Of a stretch of DNA of 50,363 bases, positions 16,365 through 25,324 are shown piece by piece. The stretch's first letter is position 1, and every line of letters starts with the position of its first letter. Source of the DNA: Myxococcaceae bacterium (lineage in GTDB: Bacteria > Myxococcota > Myxococcia > Myxococcales > Myxococcaceae); NCBI GenBank assembly GCA_016926755.1, contig JAFGNZ010000009.1, positions 1-50,363 on the forward strand. The letters are read 5' to 3'. A model generated the notes under the pieces. The model searched no databases. It worked only from the letters and a program-made list of their open reading frames with translations, and was not told the DNA's origin. The position numbers and the translations under genes were made by a program.

Positions 16365-18096
16365 CGCGCAGCACCCGTCCAAAGCCGCGCTCCTGGCCGA
16401 GCCGGGGTGTCACCGCGCCCTCGGCCACGGCCTCGCGGCCGGAGATGAGGACGGTCTTCACGGCGGCGTCGTTGCGGCGCACCAGCCGCACGAAGCCCCC
16501 GAAGTTCTCCATGGGGGCCTCGGTGGCGACCTCGAGCTTCTCGTCCAGCCCCTCGGGGTTCACCACCACCACGTCCGCGCGCTTGCCCTGCGCGAGCACG
16601 CCCGCCTCCAGCCCCATCCACTGGGCGATCTCTCCCGTGAGCCGGTGCACGGCGCGCTCCATGCTCATGAAGGGGCGGCCCCGACGCTCGGCCTCGCGCA
16701 CCCGGCGCAGCAGCCGCAGCGGGAAGTTGTAGTGGGCCATGTTGCGCAGGTGGGCCCCGGCGTCCGAGAAGCCGATGAGCACGTCCGGGTGCTGGCAGAT
16801 GAAGTCCAGCTCCTCGGGCCGGTCGTTGGCCATCACCGTGAACCAGCGCAGCGCATCCCCGTACAGGGCCACCAGATCCAGGAAGACATCCACCCCGTGG
16901 CGGCCCTGCTCCTTCGCCACCTGCGCGAAGGATCTGCCCACGAGGCGCTCGTCCGGGCAGGCGAGGATCTGCGACTGGTTGAAGTCGCGGTGGAAGGCCT
17001 TGGGCAGCCAGCGGCTGGTCCACTCGCGGCGGAAGCGCTCGCGGTAGGCGGGATCTCGCAGCAGCTCCACGCGCGAGGCGGCATCCTGGAGGTGCAGGGC
17101 CGCGGCGCCCGCGCCGAACTCCTCGAAGACGACCAGATCGATCCCATCGGCCCACAGGTCGAACACCTCGGGCAGCGCCTGCCACCGGAAGTCGGCGCCC
17201 AGCAGGCGGTTGAACGTGCGCGAGAGCACCCCCACCAGTCGGTGGATGCCGCGGCTGGCGCGCGGGTCCATCATCGAGATGACCGTGGTCTTCAGCGGCT
17301 TGCGGAACAGGCCCACGCTCTCCAGGAGGAAGAGCAGCACGTTCACCTTGGTGCTGACATTGGGCACGCCCTGGAAGACACGGCCGCGTTCGCGCAGCAG
17401 GCGCGTGAGGCGGCGGTACTCGCTCCAGCGGGCGAAGGTGGAGGGCAGGGGACGGCTGCGGATGTCGCGGCTGCCGCCCATCTTGTCCCACTTGAGCGTC
17501 TGGATGGACAGGCCCAGGTAGCCCAGGTCCAGGCCCTCACGGACCAGGGCCTCCATGCGGGCCAGCTCCTCGGCGCTGGGGCGCTGGTGGCGGTCCAGGC
17601 TGCGGTGGAGCCCCATCACGTGCGCGCGCAGCGCGGAGTGCCCGAGGAACGAGGCGACGTGGGGCCCCAGCGGCAGCGAGCCCAGGTGCTCCAGGTATTC
17701 GCCCAGGGTGCTCCAGCTCTTGCGCTCCTCGAGCAGCGAGCGCACGGTGGCGTAGGGGATGGCCTCCACGCGGCAGAACATGTCCGCGAGATCCTCGGCG
17801 GTGCCCACCGCGAGGCTCAACGAGCAGCTGCCCAGGACGACGGTGGTGACGCCGTGCCGCACGGACTCCGAGAGCGAGGGGGCCAGCTCCACCTCGGCGT
17901 CATAGTGCGTGTGGAAGTCGATGAAGCCCGGCATCACCCAGTGCCCGCGCGCGTCGACGACGCGCGTGGCCGGCGTGCGTGGCAGGGGGGCCTCGGAGAG
18001 CGCGGCGACGGTGTCTCCCTGGACTCCGACATGGCACGGGCGCGGCGGCCCACCGAGCCCATCGAAGACAAGGCCATTCTCGATAATGAGGTCCAA
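16354..18096 (-). CDS. N-acyl-D-amino-acid deacylase-family amidohydrolase
   Basis: 580 residues if translation begins at TTG 18096 (LDLIIENGLVFDGLGG). I choose this start because AAGAGGAG sits 5-6 bases upstream and the family begins with (M)DLIIxNG. The longer frame to GTG 18129 lacks such a site. The fold is a metal-dependent TIM-barrel amidohydrolase: GFIDFHTHYD (metal HxH), VLGSCSLSLAV (metal-bridging Cys position of D-aminoacylases), IGFSDAGAHL (catalytic Asp). A C-terminal beta-sandwich contains GKRADVVVVNPE. The expected reaction is hydrolysis of N-acyl-D-amino acids or related amides. It is divergent from the lipoprotein at 18289. Confidence 0.88.
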   Translation of the reverse strand: MDLIIENGLVFDGLGGPPRPCHVGVQGDTVAALSEAPLPRTPATRVVDARGHWVMPGFIDFHTHYDAEVELAPSLSESVRHGVTTVVLGSCSLSLAVGTAEDLADMFCRVEAIPYATVRSLLEERKSWSTLGEYLEHLGSLPLGPHVASFLGHSALRAHVMGLHRSLDRHQRPSAEELARMEALVREGLDLGYLGLSIQTLKWDKMGGSRDIRSRPLPSTFARWSEYRRLTRLLRERGRVFQGVPNVSTKVNVLLFLLESVGLFRKPLKTTVISMMDPRASRGIHRLVGVLSRTFNRLLGADFRWQALPEVFDLWADGIDLVVFEEFGAGAAALHLQDAASRVELLRDPAYRERFRREWTSRWLPKAFHRDFNQSQILACPDERLVGRSFAQVAKEQGRHGVDVFLDLVALYGDALRWFTVMANDRPEELDFICQHPDVLIGFSDAGAHLRNMAHYNFPLRLLRRVREAERRGRPFMSMERAVHRLTGEIAQWMGLEAGVLAQGKRADVVVVNPEGLDEKLEVATEAPMENFGGFVRLVRRNDAAVKTVLISGREAVAEGAVTPRLGQERGFGRVLRATR

Positions 18097-18288
18097 GGCA
18101 GCTCCTCTTATCGCTACAGAAGGTAGCACAGTGTTGTTCGCGGCTTGCTGAGCCAGCGTGGGGGACTCCAGCAGCTTCCCATCAGGACATGGCGCCTGGT
18201 GCGCGCCGTGGGGTTTCTTGTACGTGGTGGCGCTGTAAATGAAGAATTTTCGGGATTAAGCGAATTGCGTGTGCTAGCTCCCGCGGCC

Positions 18289-19053
18289 ATGCGCACCTCT
18301 CTCCGACTTTCCTCTCTCCTCCTCGCCTCCTCCCTCGCTGCCGGCTGCCTCGGCCCCGAGACGGGCACCGACACCCTCGACACCCTCCAGGCCACCGAGC
18401 AACAGGCCACGGATCCCACGTTCCGCGTCTACAACATCGTCGAGGCCGTGCTCCCGGCCGCCAACTACGACGGCGTCGCCGGCGACGAGTGCCTCGCCCT
18501 CCTGAACCCCGAGCACCGCCTCCGCAAGATCATCCTCGTCGAGACCGCCGGCGCCGGCGGCTCCTGCGCGCTCAACGCCTACAGCGCCGGCACCGCCTTC
18601 AGCTTCACCTGGGGCGACACCTCCGTCTACCAGGGCTCGTCCGGCATCACCGCCATCCGCGCCGCGCTCTCCGACAATGACGGCGCCGTTCACCACCTCA
18701 TCGGCTCGATCACCTCCGAGGCCTCCACCCTCGCCAACCTGCAGTCCTTCCTCACGCTGAGCGACGCCCAGCAGGCCAGCCAGCTCGTCACCTTCACCGC
18801 CGACCGCGTCCACTCCCTCTACGACTTCGAGGGCGAGGAAGAAGTGCTCGCCGAGGCCGCCTACCAGGCCGTCCGCGTCAGCCAGCCCTGCGAGAACCCC
18901 GGCTCGCCCCGCCTCGACGCCCGCGTCTACAACGGCTTCGTCTACGGCTACACCGCCAGCAACAGCGGCAGCTGCCACAGCGGCTGGTTCTCCAAGCTCC
19001 ACATCTACAACCGCAACTGGCGCCTCGTCGCCAAGCAGGAGTACTCGGAGTAG
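18289..19053 (+). CDS. Predicted lipoprotein, unknown function
   Basis: 254 residues from ATG 18289 (MRTSLRLSSLLLASSLAAGC); lipobox LAAGC puts the lipid-anchored Cys at residue 20. The mature part is rich in Ser/Thr/Tyr/Asn with few charges, and contains VYNIVEAVLPAANYDGVAGDECLALLN and a C-terminal segment NNGFVYGY-like (YNGFVYGYTASNSGSCHSGW) with paired cysteines. Codons are almost exclusively C-ending, more extreme than in neighbours. I do not recognise the family. The preceding 190 bases contain an unusually AT-rich patch (18230-18265) that probably carries its promoter. Confidence 0.78.
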   Translation: MRTSLRLSSLLLASSLAAGCLGPETGTDTLDTLQATEQQATDPTFRVYNIVEAVLPAANYDGVAGDECLALLNPEHRLRKIILVETAGAGGSCALNAYSAGTAFSFTWGDTSVYQGSSGITAIRAALSDNDGAVHHLIGSITSEASTLANLQSFLTLSDAQQASQLVTFTADRVHSLYDFEGEEEVLAEAAYQAVRVSQPCENPGSPRLDARVYNGFVYGYTASNSGSCHSGWFSKLHIYNRNWRLVAKQEYSE

Positions 19054-19141
19054 CTCGCCGCGCCGCTCACGTCCTGCCCGCTGCCCGTGACCTGGGCGCG
19101 CTTCAGCTGCTGCTCACATAGGGCGCAGTGGCTGTCGCGCG

Positions 19142-19640
19142 TCACAACACGGCAGCGCGGACCTCGGCCAGGGTGTACTCCTTGTGGGAGGGGATAACCG
19201 GGCCTGTCTGCTGAGCGAAGAGCGGCCGAGTGCTCTCGGGAGTGGAGAGCTGTGAGGCCTGCTCCAGCGCCGCGGTCAGCTGCGCCGCGGTGCCGCGCGC
19301 CTCGGGGCGCATGGAGAGCATGCGAAGAATGACGGCATTGAGCTGGGGAGAGACGCGCGGGTTGAGGAGGTGGGGAGCCGGGGAGGAGAGGCCCTGCAGG
19401 TGCCAGGTGCCGGCCTCATCCTGGGAAGGTTCCGCCAGCTCGGGGGAGTGGCCCGTGACGAGGCGATAGGCAGTCACTCCCAGCGAATAGAGGTCATCTG
19501 CCGGCTGAGCGGAGTAGCGGGCCTTGGGTTCGCGGAAGTGCTGGAGGGAGAAGAGCGGAGCATCGCGGTCTTGCTCACAGGCTGTGCTCCTGGGAGCGGA
19601 GTAGCCCCGCTTCCCTCGACAGGTCCCGCTCGATTTGACA
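19142..19640 (-). pseudogene. C-terminal remnant of a Ser/Thr protein kinase (N-lobe and catalytic loop missing)
   Basis: The minus-strand frame ending at 19142 contains EPKARYSAQPADDLYSLGVTAYRLVTGHSP. This is the F-helix region (D-x-YSLGV) of Pkn2-like eukaryotic-type kinases. It is followed by a G/H/I-helix region with LNPRVSPQLNAVILRMLSMRPEARGTAAQL. Residues nearer 19640 (GTCRGKRGYSAPRS) could be a degraded activation segment. No ATP-binding lobe, HRD or DFG motif occurs upstream, where the padR gene begins on the other strand. The remainder of the long open frame to 21457 is a shadow of the permease gene. I infer a truncated, inactive kinase, broken when padR/permease arrived or by deletion. 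Confidence 0.7.
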
Positions 19641-19690
19641 ACCACCCGCCGGGCACCGATGCTCCCCTCACCAGGTAAGGGGAGTGCGCC

Positions 19691-20035
19691 ATGACACGAC
19701 CGGGGCTGGACCTTAAGCAGGGGACGCTCGACGTCCTCGTCCTCCAGACGCTCACGTGGGGGTCCACCCATGGGTATGGCATCTCCGAGTGGATCCGTGA
19801 GCGCACGGGTGGCGTCCTCGCGGTGCAGGACGCGGCGCTCTACAAGGCGCTGCGCCGGCTGGAGCAGCAGGGCCACGTTGTGGCGGAGTGGGGGACCAGC
19901 GAGAACAACCGCCGCGCGCGCTTCTATTGCCTGACGCCCGCGGGCCGCCGCGCCCTGCGCGAGGAGGCGGCCTCCTGGCGCGCCTATGCCGACGCCATCG
20001 CCCGCGTGCTCGACGCGACACCGGGGGAGGCCTAG
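19691..20035 (+). CDS. PadR-family transcriptional regulator
   Basis: 114 residues with a PadR winged helix: GTLDVLVLQTLTWGSTHGYGISEWIRE, then AALYKALRRLEQQGHVVAEW, and the wing SENNRRARFYCLTPAGRRAL. A short C-terminal dimerisation helix follows. The ATG of the permease gene directly follows the TAG stop (20036), so the two form an operon. The standard arrangement is a PadR repressor that controls its own ADOP-type transporter gene. A ribosome site AAGGGGAG lies at 19677-19684. Confidence 0.93.
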   Translation: MTRPGLDLKQGTLDVLVLQTLTWGSTHGYGISEWIRERTGGVLAVQDAALYKALRRLEQQGHVVAEWGTSENNRRARFYCLTPAGRRALREEAASWRAYADAIARVLDATPGEA

Positions 20036-22675
20036 ATGGGCACGCCGGGGCGGCGGTGGACGTGGCCATGGCGGAGCCGCGCGGAGCTGCAGTCCGACGT
20101 GGACGAGGAGATTGCCTTCCACCTGGGCATGCGCACCGAGGCCCTGGTGCGCGAGGGACTGTCGGAAGCCGAGGCCCGCCAGCGCGCACGGCGGGAGTTC
20201 GGCGACGTGGAGGAACTGCGCGAGGCCCTGGGCGCGCACGACGCGCGGGCCCAGGCGCGCCGCCGCGTGTCCGCGTGGCTGGACGCGCTGCTGCGGGATC
20301 TGCGCTTCGGGGTGCGCACGCTGTGGCGGAGCCCCGGCTTCACGCTGGTGGCGGTGCTCACCGTGGCGCTCGGGGTGGGCGCGAACACCGCGCTCTTCGG
20401 CGCCGTGCACGCGGTGCTGCTGCGTCCGCTGCCTTACGCCGCGCCGGACCGGCTCGTGGCCGTGTCGATGGTCCCCGAGGCCGGCGCTTCCCCGGCGACG
20501 CTGTTCGCCCTGCGCGAGCGCAGCCGCACCCTCACGGACATCGCGGGCTACGTCCGGCGGACCGTCACCCTCACCGGGAGCGGCGAGCCCGAGCTGCTGA
20601 GCGGCGCGCTCGTGAGCGCCGAGCTCTTCTCCGCGCTCGGCGTGGTCCCCCGGTTCGGTCGCGCGCTGCAGCCCGCAGACAACCGGCCGGGGGCCGCTTT
20701 CGTGGCGGTGCTGGGCCACGGCCTGTGGCTGCGGCGCTTCGGCGGAGACCCGGGCGTGGTGGGCCGCACCGTCACGCTGGACGGCATGCCCTTCACGGTG
20801 GTGGGGGTGATGCCGCGGGGCTTCTCCTTCCCCGGGGATGACGTGGGGCTGTGGCTCCCTCTCCGGCTGGACCCGACGTCGGGCGACAGCGACATCGGCT
20901 TCCTCACGCTCCTGGGGCGGCTCGCGCCCGGCAGGGGCTCCACCGAGGCGAACGCGGAGCTGCGCACGCTGGGCGCCGCCCTGCGCGCCGAGCGCCCCGG
21001 TGTCCTCCCGGAGGACTTTGGGGGCCTGGCGCGCGTGACGCCGCTGCGCGACGTGCTGGTGGGGGAGGTGGGCCCGGCGCTGCTGCTCCTGCTGGGCGCG
21101 GTGGGTTGCGTGCTGCTCATCGCGTGCGCGAACGTGGCCGGGCTGCTGCTCGCCCGGGCGACGGGCCGGCGCACGGAGCTCGCCGTGCGCGCGGCGCTGG
21201 GGGCGAGCACGGGCCGGCTCGCGCGCCAGCTGCTCACCGAGAGCGTGCTGCTCGGGCTCGTGGGCGGGCTCGCGGGCCTGGTGCTCGCGCGCTGGGGCGC
21301 GGATGCCGTGGGCGCGGCGCTGCCCGGGACGCTGCCGGAGGCCGGGCGGGTGGGGGTGGATGGGCCCGTGCTCGCCTTCGGCCTGGCCCTGTCGCTGGGG
21401 GTGGGCCTGCTCTTCGGGCTCGTGCCCGCGCTGCGCGCCGCACGGGGAGACCCGCATGCGGGCCTGCGGCCGGGTGGCACGGGAGGCTTGGGGCGCGGGC
21501 AGCGACGGCTGCTCGGTGGCCTCGTGGCGGGAGAGATGGCGCTGGCGCTGGTGCTCACGGTGGGCGCCTCGCTGATGCTGCAGACGGTGTGGAAGCTGCA
21601 GCGGATGGACACGGGCTTCACCACCGAGCGGGTGCTCACCCTAGCCGTGGAGCTGCCGGACGCGCGCTACGGCGACGGGGGACGCGGCGCGGTCTTCTTC
21701 CGCGAGGCGCTCGAGCGCATCCGTGCGTTGCCGGGCGTGGAGGCCGCGGGCGCCATCCACCGGCTGCCCCTGGCGAGCGACAACGTCGACGTCACGCTGC
21801 GCATCGAGGGCCGACCCACGCCGCTGGACGGCTCGGCCGATGTGGACCGGCGCGTCGTCACCCTCGGCTACTTCGACGCGCTCCGGGTGCCGCTGCTGCG
21901 CGGGCGGGCGCTGGACGCGACCGATACCGACACGGCCCGTGTCGCCGTCGTCAACGAGGCGCTGGCACGCCGGCTCTTCCCCGGCGAGGAGGTGCTCGGC
22001 CGCCGCGTCTGGACGGACTTCGAGGGGAAGGAGGGCTGGACGACCATCGTCGGGGTGGTGGGCGACACGCGCAACCAGGCGCTGGGCAGCGCGCCGCGCC
22101 CGCAGCTGTACCGGCCGCACGCCCAGGTTCCGTCCACGCGGATGACGCTGGTGGTGCGCACCCGGGGCGAGCCGCTGGCGCTCGCGCGCGCGGTGCGCGA
22201 GGCGCTCTGGGCGGTGGACCCGGACGTGCCCATGGGGGAGGTGCGCACGCTGGAGCAGGTGGCCCGGGACTCCATCGCCACGCCACGGCTGGTGCTCTCG
22301 CTCCTGGTGCTCTTCGCGCTGCTGGCGCTGGTGCTGGGGGCGGTGGGCCTCTACGGGGTGATGAGCTACGCGGTGGGGCAGCGCACGTACGAGTTCGGGG
22401 TGCGGCTCGCGTTGGGCGCGAGCGGCGCGGACGTGCTGCGGCAGGTGGCGGCAGAGGGCCTGGTGCTCGCGGGGGCGGGCATCGCGGCCGGGCTCGTGCT
22501 CGGCCTGGCGGCGGGGCGGGTCCTGTCGAGGCTCGTCTTTGGCGTGGGCACTTCGGACCCGCTCACGCTGCTCGGCGCGTCCGGGGTGCTCGCGGTGGTA
22601 GCGCTGCTCGCGAGCCTCGTGCCCGCGTGGCGCGCGGCACGCGTGGACCCGGGACGCGTGTTGCGCGAGGGGTAG
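20036..22675 (+). CDS. ADOP-type (MacB/FtsX-like) ABC transporter permease
   Basis: 879 residues. The N-terminus has the permease prefix domain (ELQSDVDEEIAFHLGMRTEALVREGLSEAEARQRARREFGD). Two MacB-like units follow, each with a periplasmic core domain and FtsX helices. Transmembrane segments are near residues 100, 355-470, 505-530 and 745-875. Hallmarks include FTLVAVLTVALGVGANTALFG and RTELAVRAALGASTGRL near the first FtsX repeat, and RTYEFGVRLALGASGADVL near the second. No ATP-binding subunit gene is adjacent, which is usual for these orphan permeases. Likely role is envelope export or mechanotransmission; the substrate is unknown. Confidence 0.91.
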   Translation: MGTPGRRWTWPWRSRAELQSDVDEEIAFHLGMRTEALVREGLSEAEARQRARREFGDVEELREALGAHDARAQARRRVSAWLDALLRDLRFGVRTLWRSPGFTLVAVLTVALGVGANTALFGAVHAVLLRPLPYAAPDRLVAVSMVPEAGASPATLFALRERSRTLTDIAGYVRRTVTLTGSGEPELLSGALVSAELFSALGVVPRFGRALQPADNRPGAAFVAVLGHGLWLRRFGGDPGVVGRTVTLDGMPFTVVGVMPRGFSFPGDDVGLWLPLRLDPTSGDSDIGFLTLLGRLAPGRGSTEANAELRTLGAALRAERPGVLPEDFGGLARVTPLRDVLVGEVGPALLLLLGAVGCVLLIACANVAGLLLARATGRRTELAVRAALGASTGRLARQLLTESVLLGLVGGLAGLVLARWGADAVGAALPGTLPEAGRVGVDGPVLAFGLALSLGVGLLFGLVPALRAARGDPHAGLRPGGTGGLGRGQRRLLGGLVAGEMALALVLTVGASLMLQTVWKLQRMDTGFTTERVLTLAVELPDARYGDGGRGAVFFREALERIRALPGVEAAGAIHRLPLASDNVDVTLRIEGRPTPLDGSADVDRRVVTLGYFDALRVPLLRGRALDATDTDTARVAVVNEALARRLFPGEEVLGRRVWTDFEGKEGWTTIVGVVGDTRNQALGSAPRPQLYRPHAQVPSTRMTLVVRTRGEPLALARAVREALWAVDPDVPMGEVRTLEQVARDSIATPRLVLSLLVLFALLALVLGAVGLYGVMSYAVGQRTYEFGVRLALGASGADVLRQVAAEGLVLAGAGIAAGLVLGLAAGRVLSRLVFGVGTSDPLTLLGASGVLAVVALLASLVPAWRAARVDPGRVLREG

Positions 22676-22759
22676 GGCGTCGGCGCTCGGTCGCGGCTAC
22701 GGAGTGGGGGTGGAGCCCCGGCGAATCCACCTCGTGTCTTGCTCGTGCAGGCCCGTGCG

Positions 22760-24031
22760 TCAGTCGCGAACCGCCCACGTCTTCGAGCGCTTCTCCATGT
22801 CGGCGAAGGACAGCCGCACGAAGTCGCGACCGGCGCCGAGCTCGATGCCTACCCAGAGCAACTCCGGGTCCGCGAGGTAGACGTCCACGCCCGCCCACGT
22901 CGCGCGCCGGGTGAGCAGCGGCTCCAGATCGTAGGCGCGCGGGGGCTTCGAGAGGTCCGCGGAGAACAGGAGCAAGTCGTCGCCCCAGTGGATCCACAAC
23001 CGGCCGTCCTGGCGCGTCCCGATGTCGTGCACCTGCGAGTCGTACGTATACGGGCTCACCGGTCTCCTCGTCGGGACCCTGATGATCTGCTCGGAGCCGT
23101 CCCCCGCGAACCGATGCACCGTGAGGACGTTGTTCGTGACCACCTCCACCCGGAGGACGTCACCCTTCGGCATCAGGTAGAGCTCCGGATCCCAGGAGCC
23201 GCTCTTCGGCAGGGGGTGGAGGTCCGCCTTCTCCTGGCCCGGCCGCCAGCGCAGCAGCGCGCGCTGGTTGCGAGCGAGCCTGAGCTCCAGCACCAGCGGC
23301 GCGTCCTTGCTCCCCCAGATCTTCGTCGCCAGGCCACACTCCTGCGCGCGCCCGTCGAACAGCGACTTGCGCGTCACGCCCGAGGCGGCGTGCTCGAAGA
23401 CGACGATCTCGTCCACCGGGCAGGTGTTGGTGTCGCAGCGCTGCTGCGGCTCGCGAAACATGAGGAGCACCGCGCGCTCGACCGAGACATCGAGCTTGCG
23501 GGCCGCGTCGACGCGATAGAGCAGCTCCGGCGGCGAGCTCCCGTCGAGGGCGAGCCGGTAGACGACGTACACCGGGACCTGCCCCGGCCCTTTGCGTTCT
23601 CCAGCCATCATGACCAGCGCGTTCCGGCCGTCGGGGAGGAAGGCGAGGTGATCCACCTGGTACCGGTTGAGGTCCTCGGAAGGCGGCGGCTTGGGGAGCT
23701 TGAGGTGCCGCTTCGGCGCGGCGGTGAAGAGGTGGATGGACGGATCCTTCTCCCACGCGGCGAGGACGCCTCCGGCGTCGTTGGCCGCGACGCGGTACAG
23801 GTTGTCCCCGGGCGTCCGGTGCAGCGACACGAACGCCTTCGCCCCGCGCGGCAGCACACGCAGGCTCGAGCCGCCCACGGTCATGAGTCCACCCTGGCCC
23901 ATCGGCAACAGGGTGGTGACCCCGTGGAGGCGCGTCGTGGTGTCCTTGAACTTCTGCCGGGAATCGACGTCCTCGGCGCGCGCGAGCGCCGCCACCAACG
24001 TCAGGACCAGTACGACGGGACCGTTTCGCAC
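22760..24031 (-). CDS. Secreted beta-propeller-like protein, unknown function
   Basis: 423 residues from GTG 24031 (VRNGPVVLVLTLVAALARAE), a signal peptide with a GGAGGT ribosome site 6 bases upstream. The longer frame to 24124 lacks one. The mature protein consists of repeated short beta-strand units with Gly/Asp turns: GGVLAAWEKDPSIHLFT, HLAFLPDGRNALVMMAGE, DGRLWIHWGDDLLLFSAD. This suggests a propeller, though no strict WD signature is present. A pair of Cys (CDTNTC) near residue 230 may form a disulfide. It lies downstream of the RiPP cluster on the same strand with a 184-base gap, so co-transcription is possible but not shown. Confidence 0.75.
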   Translation of the reverse strand: MRNGPVVLVLTLVAALARAEDVDSRQKFKDTTTRLHGVTTLLPMGQGGLMTVGGSSLRVLPRGAKAFVSLHRTPGDNLYRVAANDAGGVLAAWEKDPSIHLFTAAPKRHLKLPKPPPSEDLNRYQVDHLAFLPDGRNALVMMAGERKGPGQVPVYVVYRLALDGSSPPELLYRVDAARKLDVSVERAVLLMFREPQQRCDTNTCPVDEIVVFEHAASGVTRKSLFDGRAQECGLATKIWGSKDAPLVLELRLARNQRALLRWRPGQEKADLHPLPKSGSWDPELYLMPKGDVLRVEVVTNNVLTVHRFAGDGSEQIIRVPTRRPVSPYTYDSQVHDIGTRQDGRLWIHWGDDLLLFSADLSKPPRAYDLEPLLTRRATWAGVDVYLADPELLWVGIELGAGRDFVRLSFADMEKRSKTWAVRD

Positions 24032-24215
24032 CGCGACCTCCGTGTGAGCGGGCCCTGCGCCCGACCGATGGTGGGCTCGGCGACCCGAGCCACGATGCAC
24101 TTCGGACGTGCGCGGCGTGGCCACTATTCAAGCCGGAAGCCTGACGCTGGGCAGGCGTGTGTCTGCTGGAGATGAAGCGCTTCTGCGCCGGCCTGGCGTG
24201 CGGCTCATGGCTGGC

Positions 24216-25310
24216 TCAGGAGTAGCCCCAGAGCCACTCCACCTCGGCCGCGGCGCGGCGCTCCGTGAGCCACTCCTGGAACAGCTGCTCGCCGATCGCG
24301 GCTCGGGTGGCGGCGTCGAGCACCGCGGGCTCGATGCCGAGGACCTGCCGGACTTCGTAGCCCGCTTTCGTCTCGAAGGGTTCGAGCACAGCTCCGGCGG
24401 AGGCCGCGAAGATCACCGCCGCCTGCTCGGGGGGCAGCGCAGACCGGCGCACCCTCTCCAGGAGGGGAGGGGGGCTCTCCCAGCGGGGAGCGCCGGGTGT
24501 CTGCTCCCGTAGCGCTTCGGCCGCGGCACGGAGCAGGTCCACCTCGCCCCCGCGCAGCCGCTCGTGCAAGGAGCGGGCGCGCTCGAGATCTCCGAGCGCA
24601 ATCCGCGCGATCACCGCCACATCGAACTCGGCCTTGTGGCTGGCGAAGTACGTCTCTTCCCGGCCAGCCACCACGCGTCGCCGCAGCTTTCTGGCCTTGA
24701 CGAAGTTGTCCAGGAGGGTTTCGAGGTTGCGGTGCGTCAGGCCCTGCTGCTCGAGCCAGTGCATCATCGCCTCCGGAGTCAGCAGGCCGCGCCGTCGGCG
24801 AAACGCATCCATCGCTGCCTGGAGCTCCTCGTCCGAAGAGGTGAACGCTTCGGGCTGCTCCTCGACCGCCTCCGCGATCAGGGCAACGTCCACCAGTTGC
24901 CTCGCCAGCCAGGGCTCGGCCCAGAGGAAGTCGAGCTGTTTGACGACGTCGGCCACGCCGATGCGGCGTTGATTGACCCGGAGCATGTCGACCTCGCTCC
25001 AGCGGAACGTGCCGCGCAGGGCCCACGGCAGCCCACGTTCCGGGCAGTAGCCGATTGACACGGCCCCCCAGCCAGGCACACGCAGCAGCGCGTCATATTG
25101 CACCGCGCCTGTCACCGACTCCTGCTCCCACAGCACATCGATCTTCAAGGGCGCCCGGGGCCCGGGCTGCTGCGTCTCCTTCGGCTCCGTGCGCTCTCTC
25201 GCGCGCCGCTTCAAGCGCGCCTCTCCCTCGCGAGGAGTGGCGGGCTCCCTGGCGAGCCGGACCATCTCCTCCACGACGCCGAGGATCGTCTGGTTGATTT
25301 CGCTGCTCAT
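24216..25310 (-). CDS. Parvulin-like (PpiC-type) RiPP maturation protein
   Basis: 364 residues from ATG 25310 (MSSEINQTILGVVEEM), with AGGAGGAG just upstream, 14 bases after the ATP-grasp gene stop. The C-terminal 130 residues follow the parvulin pattern: ARIALGDLERARSLHERLRGGEVDLLRAAAEAL, then AAVIFAASAGAVLEPFETKAGYEVRQVLGIEPAVLD. A SurA-like helical segment (MHWLEQQGLTHRNLETLLDNFV) precedes it. The N-terminal 150 residues hold an unknown domain (GWGAVSIGYCPERGLPWALRG). It resembles the 'putative peptide maturation system' proteins that, to my recollection (TIGR04500), accompany ATP-grasp RiPP ligases in myxobacteria. Probable roles are precursor recognition or prolyl isomerisation of the Pro-containing core. 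Confidence 0.82.
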   Translation of the reverse strand: MSSEINQTILGVVEEMVRLAREPATPREGEARLKRRARERTEPKETQQPGPRAPLKIDVLWEQESVTGAVQYDALLRVPGWGAVSIGYCPERGLPWALRGTFRWSEVDMLRVNQRRIGVADVVKQLDFLWAEPWLARQLVDVALIAEAVEEQPEAFTSSDEELQAAMDAFRRRRGLLTPEAMMHWLEQQGLTHRNLETLLDNFVKARKLRRRVVAGREETYFASHKAEFDVAVIARIALGDLERARSLHERLRGGEVDLLRAAAEALREQTPGAPRWESPPPLLERVRRSALPPEQAAVIFAASAGAVLEPFETKAGYEVRQVLGIEPAVLDAATRAAIGEQLFQEWLTERRAAAEVEWLWGYS

Positions 25311-25324
25311 CAGCTCCTCCTGAA

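Noticed and set aside
19142-21457. 771-residue minus-strand ORF through padR and the permease
   Set aside because: Only the last roughly 150 residues match a kinase lobe; the rest is antisense shadow of the permease gene.
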